Notes: generated by a model not told the origin, from the sequence alone. DNA of 26,084 bases from Bacteroidota bacterium (GCA_023411775.1 JAEYOL010000258.1:1-26084); one strand, 5' to 3'. Counted from the first letter of the stretch, positions 1 through 7,247 are shown. Made by a program: numbers and translations.

Positions 1-312
1 GAATATACCTCCCAGGGGTTTTGTGTACCGGGCAAATAAACGCGCGCCATAATTTTTTGATGTGGTGCTTGCCCCGGGCCCGGAAGGATTGGCCTTATTA
101 TATCCATAGTTCAGGTTAACACCAGCTGTCCAATTTTCGGTAAACTGGTAACCCACACCAGGGTTTAGCTGGAAGGTTGTGTATTTATCGTCGTCCGCTT
201 CTTTGGTCGTGGAGATACCTACGTTACCGTACAATAAAACACTTCCTTTCTGAGCGTGTCCTGCGAAAGCAAATCCTGCCAGCAATAATGAACTTAAAAC
301 AAGTTTTTTCAT
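1..312 (-). CDS. Outer-membrane beta-barrel protein, C-terminus cut off by window edge
   Basis: An open frame runs leftwards from an ATG at 310-312 to the window edge with no stop, giving the first 104 residues of a longer protein. The N-terminus (MKKLVLSSLLLAGFAFAGHAQ) is a clear Sec signal peptide with a predicted AxA-like cleavage just before QKG. After it come alternating hydrophobic and polar stretches with aromatic residues (VLLYGNVGIST, FQLNPGVGYQF, WTAGVNLNYGY, GARLFARYTKP), the pattern of transmembrane beta-strands in small OmpX/OprF-like barrels common in Bacteroidota. I infer an outer-membrane location. The exact family and function cannot be told from this fragment. It lies downstream of the DUF4197 gene on the same strand, separated by 219 bp with no recognisable terminator. 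Confidence 0.75.
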   Translation of the reverse strand, partial: MKKLVLSSLLLAGFAFAGHAQKGSVLLYGNVGISTTKEADDDKYTTFQLNPGVGYQFTENWTAGVNLNYGYNKANPSGPGASTTSKNYGARLFARYTKPLGGIF

Positions 313-531
313 AAAAAATACATTTTGCCCAATGGAGCAAATCGTATACCTGTGTGAATCCTGTGTTTTAAATTGTTCAATCTGTCATGACTTCCCGCAT
401 CTTCATAAAAACTGTCAGTGACATATATTGTACTTAAGAAATGTAATGATACCGGGATAGTTGTTTTAGTCCTACCGCTCGTGAACCTACTTAGTAATTG
501 TACATGCAACTAACAATTACACCCTGGGCGC

Positions 532-1254
532 TTATTGCTGTTTCTTCTTCAATTGCTCTTCGGCATAACCAAATGCTTTTTTCATCATATCCGTTTTCCT
601 GAACTCGTATTTTGTACGGATCTTTTCTTCTTCGCTGGCTACCGAGGTGAACATGGCATCAATGGCACGTGCGGCAATAAAATCTGTCAGATTTGTTTCA
701 AGCGGTTTGTTGATGAACGGGATCTTGTTATAGACAGTGACAAGATTGCTCCATTCTTTATTCGCTCCCTCGGTTTTTACGGTGCTGTCTACAATTGGCC
801 TGAAGGCAGTCATTAGTTCGGGTGACATCGCGCCTTTAAAATAATCGGTGGCCGCATGCAGGTTGTCTGTTACCAGAATTCCTGCCGCATCGCGGATCGA
901 CATTCTTTTCACTGAGTTCAGGAAAATCGGTTTCGCGGCAGTAACTGCCGACGACATGGCCCGGGTGAATTTGGAAGTGACCTGGTCTACCATTTTATCC
1001 ATGCCAATATCTTTCAACGTTTTTTCAATCTTGGCGGCATCACCAGGAAATGCAAACCGGACCAATGGATTGCCGCTGTTGGGATTTGCAAACGCGTCAA
1101 ACCCGCTGAATAATCCCTGCGTAAGAGCATCTCTCAGGCCCGCAGCCATCTCAAATTCTGAAATACCAATTTGGGATGCTATTTGTTTTAAGGAATCGCA
1201 GGAAGATAAAAAAACAGAGAGGCTCAACGCTACACTTAGGTAAATTCGTTTCAT
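532..1254 (-). CDS. DUF4197 family lipoprotein
   Basis: This is a 240-residue protein with a lipoprotein signal: a basic start (MKRIYLS), a hydrophobic stretch and a lipobox ending LSSC with the lipidated cysteine at residue 19. The mature part matches DUF4197 as I know it: an N-terminal GLRDALTQGL helix, then a mostly alpha-helical region containing KIEKTLKDIGMDKMVDQV and AARAIDAMFTSVASEEEKIR. Members of this family are exported proteins of unknown function. After lipidation it would sit on the periplasmic side of the inner membrane or be moved to the outer membrane. The next residue after Cys is Asp, which in E. coli would favour inner-membrane retention, though Bacteroidota rules differ. 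It is encoded downstream of yqgE on the same strand but after a 190-bp gap, so co-transcription is uncertain. Confidence 0.85.
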   Translation of the reverse strand: MKRIYLSVALSLSVFLSSCDSLKQIASQIGISEFEMAAGLRDALTQGLFSGFDAFANPNSGNPLVRFAFPGDAAKIEKTLKDIGMDKMVDQVTSKFTRAMSSAVTAAKPIFLNSVKRMSIRDAAGILVTDNLHAATDYFKGAMSPELMTAFRPIVDSTVKTEGANKEWSNLVTVYNKIPFINKPLETNLTDFIAARAIDAMFTSVASEEEKIRTKYEFRKTDMMKKAFGYAEEQLKKKQQ

Positions 1255-1407
1255 AGTGTTTTTATTTGATTCTAAATTTTAATTAACAGGGTCGGACTGT
1301 AATGCCGCGAAGGTAAATATTGCCGCTCAAAATCGTACTACCCGGAAACACGGAACCCCGGTTGTAAAGGTTGGTGGGACGTAAAGTATTGTGCTTCCCG
1401 CCTTCCC

Positions 1408-1426
1408 TCCCGATAGCTATCGGGAT
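1408..1426. repeat. 19-bp palindromic repeat, copy 1
   Basis: The sequence tcccgatagctatcgggat contains a perfect 16-bp palindrome at 1409-1424. An identical 19-bp copy lies at 25925-25943. This copy sits in the gap between yqgE and the DUF4197 gene. There is no T-tract on either side, so it does not look like an intrinsic terminator. From memory this palindrome recurs in Bacteroidota intergenic DNA, but that was not checked here. Confidence 0.7.
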
Positions 1427-1444
1427 CCCGGCAAAAAATCAATT

Positions 1445-1996
1445 CTAATTCAACTGAGGATCTGTAGGAAAATGGATCATCATTTCATAGTCACCACCCA
1501 GGTGTTTGAGCGACTCTTTCCAGATATCTCCCGCATCGGTCTGAAAAATTAACTTACGGTTAGCCTGCACGGTAAGCCAGGATTTTTCTTTTATCTCATC
1601 GGCCAGCTGACCATTGCTCCAGCCAGAGTAACCGATATAAAAACGGATCTTATTAAAGTCAACATCACCACTCTGGATCAGTTCAACGGTTTTGCTGAAA
1701 TCACCTCCCCAGTAGATGCCTTTCATGACTTCTTCACCACCCGGGATATCTATAGGATATTGGTGAAGGAAGTGGATCGTATCCCGCTGAACTGGTCCTC
1801 CATAGTAAACCGGCAGTTTAAAACCTTCCAGGTCAGGGATCAGTTCATCGAGCGTGTTTTCAAATTGCCGGTTGAGTACAAAACCAAAACTACCTTCTTC
1901 GCGATGTTCGCAAAGCAGTACGACCGTCCTGAGAAAATTGGGGTCTTTCAGGAACGGGTCAGCTATTAATAATATGCCAGGTCCGGGGTCAACCAT
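1445..1996 (-). CDS. YqgE/AlgH family protein (UPF0301, DUF179)
   Basis: This 183-residue protein has the family signature near its start: GILLIADPFL, then FLRTVVLLCEH and GSFGFVLNR, followed by the VYYGGPVQRDTIHFLH and FYIGYSGWSNGQLADEI blocks. The length is normal for the family and there is no signal peptide, so it should be cytoplasmic. The family is widespread and structurally characterised, but its biochemical role is not established. The AlgH name comes from a reported effect on alginate production in Pseudomonas. The start at 1996 is supported because the conserved GILLIADP block begins seven residues in. It is divergent from the histidine kinase, with a 287-bp shared upstream region. 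Confidence 0.9.
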   Translation of the reverse strand: MVDPGPGILLIADPFLKDPNFLRTVVLLCEHREEGSFGFVLNRQFENTLDELIPDLEGFKLPVYYGGPVQRDTIHFLHQYPIDIPGGEEVMKGIYWGGDFSKTVELIQSGDVDFNKIRFYIGYSGWSNGQLADEIKEKSWLTVQANRKLIFQTDAGDIWKESLKHLGGDYEMMIHFPTDPQLN

Positions 1997-2225
1997 ACTT
2001 CAAGTTAGGATTTTTAATTTTTTTGAAAAAAACAGTGCTATTTTATGGCCGGGGAGACGGGAAGACGGAAAGATCGTTAGGAAAAATGGATTGCCCAATT
2101 ATCACTTCTCGCCCCATCGTCTTACCGGCCGCTTACAGCAGCACGACCTTTAAAGTACAGTTAAAAAAGGAGTAGTGACTTGTAAAGATTCAGCATCTGG
2201 CTGGCTGTGTAGTATTTTTGCCGGA

Positions 2226-2257
2226 TTGCCATGGTTAACAAAAACCTTTTATCTTTC
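2226..2257 (+). promoter_or_regulatory. Candidate Bacteroidota-type promoter for the histidine kinase
   Basis: A TTG at 2226-2228 is followed 21 bases later by TATCTTTC (2250-2257), one base from the Bacteroidota -7 box TANNTTTG. This spacing fits the known -33/-7 arrangement. It would start transcription about 20 bases before the GTG at 2284. A second box, TATTTTTG at 2213-2220, matches the -7 consensus exactly but lacks a well-spaced -33 element. Prediction by eye only. Confidence 0.3.
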
Positions 2258-2283
2258 CGTAAAAACCAGCAATCTAAAATTTC

Positions 2284-3633
2284 GTGAAACGGACCTTTAC
2301 AATCATCACAGTACTGATTACGCTTTCTTTGCTCGGCATTATTTTTATCCAGATATCCTGGCTCAAAAATATGATCCTTTTAAAAGAGGAGCAGATCAAG
2401 GGTAAAGTAGAAAGGGCGGTGATGATGGTAGGCGATGAACTGGCGCAATACAAGGGAAATTATCTCAGTAGCAAGATCAGTTCACCCAACGCTATCTTTC
2501 ACGATGATTTCACCATGGAATTTTTGAGACCAGTTACCATCGGTCGCCGTTTTACCGCCGCTGAACTTCGTGAGAAAATTGAAAAGGCGTTTCATACCAT
2601 GGAACTGGATAAAGTGAGGTTTGAGTTTATGCTGGCGACCATCAGCCCCAGAACACAAGGCGTTGAGAAGATCGAACTACAATCACGCAACTTTGCCGTC
2701 GAATACGACGACACGCTTAATAATTATTCACGTGGCTTTCCTTTGTTTGCTCCCAGTGGCTCGGCAGCGGAAAATCTTGCGCTTGATGAAACCCTTGTTG
2801 TGGTAGCACTCGACTGGAGAGATGCTGCGTTAAAAGAGCTTCGCGTACGCATACTATCATCCATTCTTTTCACCATCATCATTATCACCGCATTTTATCT
2901 CACGGTGCGCACCATGTTGCGTCAGAAAAAACTGGGTGAGATCAAGAATGATTTCATCAATAATATGACGCATGAATTTAAAACGCCCATCGCGACGATC
3001 TCTCTTGCCGTGGATGCACTTAAGAATGAAAAGGTGATGCAGGACCGGGAGAAGATGGGTTATTTCAGCGCGATTATCAAGGAAGAAAATCAAAGGATGA
3101 ACCGCCAGGTGGAGACTATATTGAAGGCATCACAATTGGATAAACAGGAAGTAGAGCTGAATATGCAGCCTCTTCATGCGCATGAGGTGATCAGGGATGT
3201 GGTGGGCAATTTTGCGTTGCAACTACAGGAAAAAAATGGCAAGGCTGAGCTTACACTTAACGCAGAATCGGATCTTGTAATGGCCGATGAAGTGCATTTC
3301 ACCAATATGATCAATAACCTGATTGATAACGCCGTCAAGTATTCCAGGGAAACTGTTCCGTTACAGGTAAAGATATCTACGCAGTCGAACGGAAAAAGCC
3401 TGGTGATAAAAGTAGAGGACAACGGTATTGGCATGAACAAGGAAACGGTCAAACGTGTGTTTGAAAAATTTTACCGGGCGCATACCGGTAACCTGCACAA
3501 CGTAAAAGGATTTGGACTGGGCCTGAGTTATGTAAAATCGGTGGTTGAAGCACAGGGCGGTGAAATCAAAGTAGACAGTGTACTGGGTAAAGGAAGTTCG
3601 TTTGTGTTGAATTTTCCATTGAAGAAGGCATAG
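2284..3633 (+). CDS. Membrane sensor histidine kinase, orphan in this window
   Basis: This 449-residue protein has a short cytoplasmic start, a first membrane helix at about 6-28, a periplasmic sensor region of about 160 residues, a second helix at about 189-208, and then the kinase core with no clear HAMP domain. The HisKA box NNMTHEFKTP places the phosphoacceptor at His230. The ATPase part shows the N box NNLIDNA (344-350), the G1 box DNGIGM (379-384) and the G2 box GFGLGL (409-414). All key residues are present, so it should be active. The start is GTG at 2284. A later start would remove the first membrane helix. The sensor region resembles nothing I can name, so the stimulus is unknown. 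Two-component kinases usually have a response regulator next door. Here the next gene is queA on the opposite strand, so the partner is elsewhere. Confidence 0.9.
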   Translation: MKRTFTIITVLITLSLLGIIFIQISWLKNMILLKEEQIKGKVERAVMMVGDELAQYKGNYLSSKISSPNAIFHDDFTMEFLRPVTIGRRFTAAELREKIEKAFHTMELDKVRFEFMLATISPRTQGVEKIELQSRNFAVEYDDTLNNYSRGFPLFAPSGSAAENLALDETLVVVALDWRDAALKELRVRILSSILFTIIIITAFYLTVRTMLRQKKLGEIKNDFINNMTHEFKTPIATISLAVDALKNEKVMQDREKMGYFSAIIKEENQRMNRQVETILKASQLDKQEVELNMQPLHAHEVIRDVVGNFALQLQEKNGKAELTLNAESDLVMADEVHFTNMINNLIDNAVKYSRETVPLQVKISTQSNGKSLVIKVEDNGIGMNKETVKRVFEKFYRAHTGNLHNVKGFGLGLSYVKSVVEAQGGEIKVDSVLGKGSSFVLNFPLKKA

Positions 3634-3676
3634 CGTTGTATTCCTCAGTCCTTTTTTACAAAGAATGCCTTTTCGA

Positions 3677-4903
3677 TTATTTCCTGAAGTTCAAAAAGCA
3701 GCCATCTCCATAGCTGAGGAAGCGATAGTCATTTTGCAAAGCGTGTTCATAAATTCTTTTCCAGTCGTCACCAACGAGCGCCGCGACCAGTAAAAGCAGG
3801 GTGGATTGCGGTTGATGAAAGTTGGTGATCAGCCCATCTGCAATTTTTGGTGTATAGCCCGGGGCAATAATAATTTTTGTTTTGGTGACCAGCTTCTCCA
3901 ATGAATTTGACTCCATCCACGTACGCAAATTTTCCAGGGCCTGATGAGCCGTGAGATCCTGTACAGGCAGATCATAAGGATCCCACTGCTGCAGTTCAGG
4001 TATTGACTGGTTTTTTTCGATGTTTAGTTTTACGCCCAGCCAGTAAAGACTTTCTATCGTTCGAAGGGAGGTAGTGCCAACAGCAATGATCCTGTTGTCA
4101 AGGTTGGTAAGAATATCGTTGATTGTTTCTTTTGAAACATCAATATACTCCGCATGCATTTCATGCTGTTCCATCGTTTCTGATTTAACAGGCTTGAATG
4201 TCCCGGCGCCTACATGAAGCGTTACAAATTTTCGCTGAATGTTTTTTTTAGCAAACTCCCCGAATAATTCGTCGGTAAAGTGCAGGCCGGCTGTTGGAGC
4301 GGCAACTGAACCATCGAGACTGGCATAAATGGTTTGATACCTTTCAGCATCGCTGCTTTCAGCTTTTCTTTTGATATAAGGAGGAAGGGGGATTGCTCCT
4401 GCGTGATGTAACAACTCTGCGAAACTCATTTCCGGATCCGACCAGGAGAGTTCAATGACGAAGCTTCCCATTCTTTTTTCTACATACACAGCCTGCAAAA
4501 TGATCTCCTTTCCGTAAGCTGTGATTATTTTTTTTAATACTTGTCCGTGTTTCCATTTGGAAGCACCACCTACCAGGCATTGCCACCACACTTTTCCTTT
4601 CTCCGACATTGCCGAGCTGATATCCGCATATTGCTCGTGTGGCTCCAGGCAAAATATCTCCACGGTGCCGCCGGTTGGTTTTTGAAAAAGTAGTCTTGCC
4701 TCCACCACTTTTGTATTATTAAAGATCAGCATCGAGCCAGGCGCGATATAAGAGGTAATGTTTTTATAGTTATCATCCCTGATAATTCCATTATCATATA
4801 CAAGCAGTTTGGAAGCGTCACGTACGGGGAGCGGGTAGTTCGCAATGCTATGTTCGGGAAGCTGGTATGTGTAGTCGGAGATGGAAAGTTGTTTGGGGTG
4901 CAT
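3677..4903 (-). CDS. queA: S-adenosylmethionine:tRNA ribosyltransferase-isomerase
   Basis: QueA transfers and isomerises the ribosyl group of S-adenosylmethionine onto preQ1 in tRNA, making epoxyqueuosine at the wobble base of GUN anticodons. It acts in the cytoplasm. Recognisable family blocks are YQLPEHSIANYPLPVRDASKL near the start, FNNTKVVEARL (61-71, the counterpart of NDTRVIPARL in E. coli), AAPTAGLHFT, LHVGAGTFKPV, GTTSLRTIESL and a C-terminal NFHQPQSTLLLLVAAL. At 408 residues it is about 50 longer than the E. coli enzyme, with extra sequence in the middle and before the C-terminal block. I recall similar long forms in Bacteroidota. It is convergent with the histidine kinase, with 43 bp between the stops, and divergent from mraZ. 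No other queuosine gene is in the window. Confidence 0.93.
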   Translation of the reverse strand: MHPKQLSISDYTYQLPEHSIANYPLPVRDASKLLVYDNGIIRDDNYKNITSYIAPGSMLIFNNTKVVEARLLFQKPTGGTVEIFCLEPHEQYADISSAMSEKGKVWWQCLVGGASKWKHGQVLKKIITAYGKEIILQAVYVEKRMGSFVIELSWSDPEMSFAELLHHAGAIPLPPYIKRKAESSDAERYQTIYASLDGSVAAPTAGLHFTDELFGEFAKKNIQRKFVTLHVGAGTFKPVKSETMEQHEMHAEYIDVSKETINDILTNLDNRIIAVGTTSLRTIESLYWLGVKLNIEKNQSIPELQQWDPYDLPVQDLTAHQALENLRTWMESNSLEKLVTKTKIIIAPGYTPKIADGLITNFHQPQSTLLLLVAALVGDDWKRIYEHALQNDYRFLSYGDGCFLNFRK

Positions 4904-4919
4904 TTTTGCAAAGATTCGA

Positions 4920-5031
4920 ATTAAGATTGAGATTGAGATTGAGATTGAGATTGAGGTTGAGGTTGAGGTTGAGGTTGAGATTGAGACTAAGTTTGAGACT
5001 ACTGCTTAACCTTAATCTTAACCTTAACCTC
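4920..5031. repeat. Hexanucleotide tandem array with an inverted partner array
   Basis: Thirteen 6-bp units run from 4920 to 4997, mainly ATTGAG then GTTGAG, with degenerate units at both ends. Seven bases later, CTTAAC-type units (CTTAAC, CTTAAT, CTTAAC, CTTAAC) run from 5005 to 5028. The second set is the reverse complement of GTTAAG, so a transcript could pair the two sets using G-U wobbles. Read as protein, both strands give only dipeptide repeats, so this is not a gene. It lies between the divergent queA and mraZ genes. Confidence 0.85.
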
Positions 5032-5049
5032 ATCCTCCCGCAAGAACGA

Positions 5050-5171
5050 TTTTCCACCCCTTATCCACCGCAATGCACATGATATTAACAGGTAAAATCT
5101 GATAACACCGACGCTGATCTGGCGAAACCCAATAGGGTATTGACTTACCTGTAAAAAAAGTTTGTGGACAA
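5050..5171. promoter_or_regulatory. Three DnaA-box-like 9-mers upstream of mraZ
   Basis: TTATCCACC (5061-5069, plus strand) and TTGTCCACA (5163-5171, minus strand) each differ by one base from the DnaA box TTATCCACA. TTTTCCACC (5050-5058, plus strand) fits the relaxed consensus TTWTNCACA with one mismatch. All three lie in the gap before mraZ. DnaA binding is an inference from sequence alone. No canonical perfect box was seen. Confidence 0.3.
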
Positions 5172-5187
5172 AATAAAAATGCCAAAA

Positions 5188-5220
5188 TTTGGATGGAAAG
5201 TGGGAAAAAGTGTTATTTTG
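5188..5220 (+). promoter_or_regulatory. Candidate promoter of the dcw operon
   Basis: TTTG at 5188-5191 is followed 22 bases later by TATTTTG (5214-5220), close to the Bacteroidota -33 TTTG and -7 TANNTTTG elements but one T short in the second box. It overlaps the candidate MraZ operator and lies about 37 bases before the mraZ ATG. A start here would give a short leader. Predicted by eye. Confidence 0.4.
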
Positions 5221-5233
5221 TGTGAATTAGTAC
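5197..5233 (+). promoter_or_regulatory. Candidate MraZ operator (MraZ boxes, 10-bp period)
   Basis: Four 7-mers recur every 10 bp: AAAGTGG (5197), AAAGTGT (5207), TTTGTGT (5217) and TTAGTAC (5227). The first two match exactly, and the third in part, the AAAGTG[T/G]-N3 direct repeat reported for MraZ in Mollicutes. The same tract contains TGGGA (5201-5205) in the 10-bp phase of the E. coli TGGGN-N5 operator. The site lies directly upstream of mraZ and over the candidate promoter, which suggests autoregulation of the dcw operon. Whether MraZ represses or activates here cannot be told. Confidence 0.7.
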
Positions 5234-5256
5234 AAAATTGATCCAAGCACCTGATA

Positions 5257-5721
5257 ATGATAGATATCCTTGGCGAATACCAGGCGACTTTAGACTCAAA
5301 AGGTCGTTTCCTTTTACCGGCTGCCTTCAAAAAGCAGTTGTCGGAGGAGGAGGGTACCCGCTTTGTTTTCAACAGGGGTCTGGACAATTGCGTCACTTTA
5401 TTCACATTGAAGAATTGGGAGGCATTTGCGGCGAAGATCAGGACTTTGAATGATTTTAATGAGGAAGAAAGGCCGGTTCGCCGCTTTTTTTTGAACGGCG
5501 CCGCCTATGTGGAACCGGACACTGCAGGCCGACTGCTGGTGCCGCAACACCTGAAGGAGCATGCGGGGTTACAAAAAGACCTGGTCATGCACTGGGCCGA
5601 CGACAAACTTGAAATCTGGGATAGTAATAAGTACAAACAGCTCTTTGATTCGATCTCACCGGAAGCATTAAGCAAAATGGTGCACAAGGTATTGGGAGGT
5701 GGCAATAGTCCGGGTAGCTGA
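5257..5721 (+). CDS. mraZ: Transcriptional regulator MraZ
   Basis: MraZ is a ring-forming DNA-binding protein made of two SpoVT/AbrB-like half-domains, and it regulates the dcw operon. This 154-residue copy shows both halves with their DxxxR-type motifs: LGEYQATLDSKGRFLLPAAF (D13-R17) and AAYVEPDTAGRLLVPQHL (D88-R92). The length is normal. The ATG at 5257 is chosen because the conserved LGEY block starts five residues later. There is no obvious Shine-Dalgarno site, as is usual in Bacteroidota. It is the first gene of the cluster, with its likely operator 24 bases upstream and rsmH 32 bases downstream. In E. coli an excess of MraZ represses the operon and is toxic unless balanced by RsmH. Confidence 0.95.
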   Translation: MIDILGEYQATLDSKGRFLLPAAFKKQLSEEEGTRFVFNRGLDNCVTLFTLKNWEAFAAKIRTLNDFNEEERPVRRFFLNGAAYVEPDTAGRLLVPQHLKEHAGLQKDLVMHWADDKLEIWDSNKYKQLFDSISPEALSKMVHKVLGGGNSPGS

Positions 5722-5753
5722 CCGGGGCAGGGTTTAAAAGTTAATTGACTGAC

Positions 5754-6713
5754 ATGGGGAAGAAGTCAAATAAAGGTGAAAAATTAACTGACCAACCAGG
5801 CATGTCACCGGGACAAACCTATCACGTACCCGTTCTGTTGCAGGAAACGATAGCAGGGTTAGCTATCAAACCTGGCGGAATATATGTGGATTGCACTTTT
5901 GGCGGAGGTGGTCATTCCAAAGCCATATTGGAAAAACTCGGTTCTGAGGGAAAATTATTTGCCTTCGACCAGGATGAAGCCGCCAGGCAAAACCTGCCTG
6001 CCGACGATCGCCTGGTTTTTATTCCCCACAATTTCCGACATATCGGGAGACTGCTTCGTTTGCACCAGGTATCGGCGGTTGATGGCATCATGGCCGACCT
6101 GGGGGTAAGCAGCCACCAGTTCAACGAGGCCGATCGTGGATTCTCAACTCGCTTCAATGCCAACCTCGACATGCGCATGGACCAGCGGCAGATCCTCACA
6201 GCTTATGATGTTATCAGCACTTACAGCGAATCGCAGTTGCATAAGATGTTTGAGCAATATGGCGAAGTGACCAATGCGAAGACATTGGCAAAGGCCATCG
6301 TGGATACGCGAAGTCATGTTTCATTAAAAACCATTGACGGCTTTAAACAAGCACTCCGGGAGATCGTGAAAGGAAACCCAAACAGATACTTTGCCCAGGT
6401 TTTCCAGGCGTTGCGCATTGAAGTGAATGATGAATTGGGAGCATTGAAAGAAATGCTGCAGCAAATCCCAAAACTGCTGAAACCCGGAGGCCGGGTTGCC
6501 ATCATCACATTCCATTCTTTAGAGGACAGGCTGGTTAAAGTATTTTTTAAGCGCGGCTCATTTGAAGAGTCGGTGGAGAATCCTTTTATCAATACTGAAA
6601 CAATAAACGAATTGAAACTGGTTACAAAAAAACCAATCGAACCTTCGGAAGAAGAAATAAAAAATAACCCGAGATCGAGGAGTGCGAGACTGAGAGTTGC
6701 AGAGAGAATTTGA
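5754..6713 (+). CDS. rsmH: 16S rRNA (cytosine-1402-N4)-methyltransferase
   Basis: RsmH (MraW) uses S-adenosylmethionine to methylate N4 of C1402 in the decoding centre of 16S rRNA. The family blocks are all present: YHVPVLLQETI, the SAM-binding loop DCTFGGGGHS (46-55), GIMADLGVSSHQF, DRGFSTRFNANLDMRMD, the RIEVNDELGAL helix, IITFHSLEDRLVK and the C-terminal RSRSARLRVAE. I chose the ATG at 5754 (319 residues). An in-frame TTG nine bases upstream at 5745 would add three residues and is less likely. It follows mraZ by 32 bp. A tandem 8-bp repeat begins inside its last codons and runs through the stop, which is unusual. Confidence 0.95.
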   Translation: MGKKSNKGEKLTDQPGMSPGQTYHVPVLLQETIAGLAIKPGGIYVDCTFGGGGHSKAILEKLGSEGKLFAFDQDEAARQNLPADDRLVFIPHNFRHIGRLLRLHQVSAVDGIMADLGVSSHQFNEADRGFSTRFNANLDMRMDQRQILTAYDVISTYSESQLHKMFEQYGEVTNAKTLAKAIVDTRSHVSLKTIDGFKQALREIVKGNPNRYFAQVFQALRIEVNDELGALKEMLQQIPKLLKPGGRVAIITFHSLEDRLVKVFFKRGSFEESVENPFINTETINELKLVTKKPIEPSEEEIKNNPRSRSARLRVAERI

Positions 6714-6793
6714 GAATTTGAAAATTTGAAAATTTGAAAATGCGGGGGGATATGAAAATGTGATGATGTGAAAATGTGAAAATGTGAAAATGG
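6704..6793 (+). repeat. Two 40-bp arrays of 8-bp units across the end of rsmH
   Basis: Five units of GAGAATTT or GAAAATTT type occupy 6704-6743, then a 10-base G-rich break, then five units of GAAAATGT type occupy 6754-6793. The first unit lies within the last codons of rsmH and the second overlaps its TGA stop. The two arrays differ at two bases of the unit, suggesting separate expansions of related 8-mers. They fill almost all of the rsmH-ftsL gap. Confidence 0.85.
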
Positions 6794-6812
6794 AATATTG
6801 TATTAAGAGATT

Positions 6813-7157
6813 ATGGACGGAAAAGAAATAAAACAAGGAAAGGGACCGGTGCGCGGTTGGAAGAAATTGTTGAATTACCAGTCGGTAGTAAAACAGGTTC
6901 CTTTCTTTTTATTTCTTACGCTATTAGCCGTCATCTACATATATAATGGTCATATGGCTGATAAAACAGCAAGAAAAATAAGCCGGACAACACGGGAAGT
7001 GAGAGAACTACAGCATGAATATAAGACGGTAAAGGCTGAAGTGATGTTTCGAAGCAAACAAAGCGAACTGGTAAAAGCTGTTGAGCCCCTTGGTTTGAAA
7101 GAATTGATAGCATCGCCGGTGGTGCTGGCAGGGAAGGTGGAGGAAGGGAGCCGATAG
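6813..7157 (+). CDS. ftsL: FtsL-like cell division protein
   Basis: This is a small bitopic protein of 114 residues: a basic cytoplasmic segment (about 1-28), one membrane helix at about 29-46 (FFLFLTLLAVIYIYN) and a periplasmic part that looks coiled-coil (TTREVRELQHEYKTVKAEVMFRS, within about 58-85) ending with a short GLKEL motif. That is the layout of FtsL, which with FtsB and FtsQ forms the scaffold activating FtsW and FtsI. Sequence conservation in FtsL is low, so the call rests on architecture and on the position between rsmH and ftsI, where Bacteroidota carry their FtsL-like protein. No FtsB gene is next to it. Confidence 0.88.
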   Translation: MDGKEIKQGKGPVRGWKKLLNYQSVVKQVPFFLFLTLLAVIYIYNGHMADKTARKISRTTREVRELQHEYKTVKAEVMFRSKQSELVKAVEPLGLKELIASPVVLAGKVEEGSR

Positions 7158-7166
7158 CGTTCCTGT

Positions 7167-7212
7167 TAGGAATTGGGAATTAGGGATTAAGAATTAGGGA
7201 TTTGGGGTGAGG
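7167..7212 (+). repeat. Short degenerate repeat tract between ftsL and ftsI
   Basis: Imperfect units of the AATTAGGG, AATTGGG and ATTTGGGG type fill the gap between the ftsL stop and the ftsI start. The units vary between 6 and 8 bases, so this is less regular than the arrays at 4920 and 6704. No coding or hairpin potential was seen. Confidence 0.6.
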
Positions 7213-7247
7213 GTTTTTAATGAAGAAAAACAACTGTTAAACAAAAA

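Noticed and set aside
3625..3670. AAGGCAT and ATGCCTT inverted repeat between the kinase and queA stops as a shared terminator
   Set aside because: The stem is only 7 bp with a loop of over 30 bases and no T-run at a suitable place.
4909..4916. AATCTTTG on the minus strand as a queA promoter box
   Set aside because: It lies five bases from the queA ATG, which would require a leaderless transcript, and it lacks a -33 element outside the repeat array.
4848..5082. Open frames on both strands with LN or RL dipeptide repeats
   Set aside because: They are translations of the hexanucleotide array and have no other coding character.
5088..5152. acaggtaa and ttacctgt inverted pair upstream of mraZ
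   Set aside because: An 8-bp match over 49 bases is likely by chance and overlaps no promoter element.
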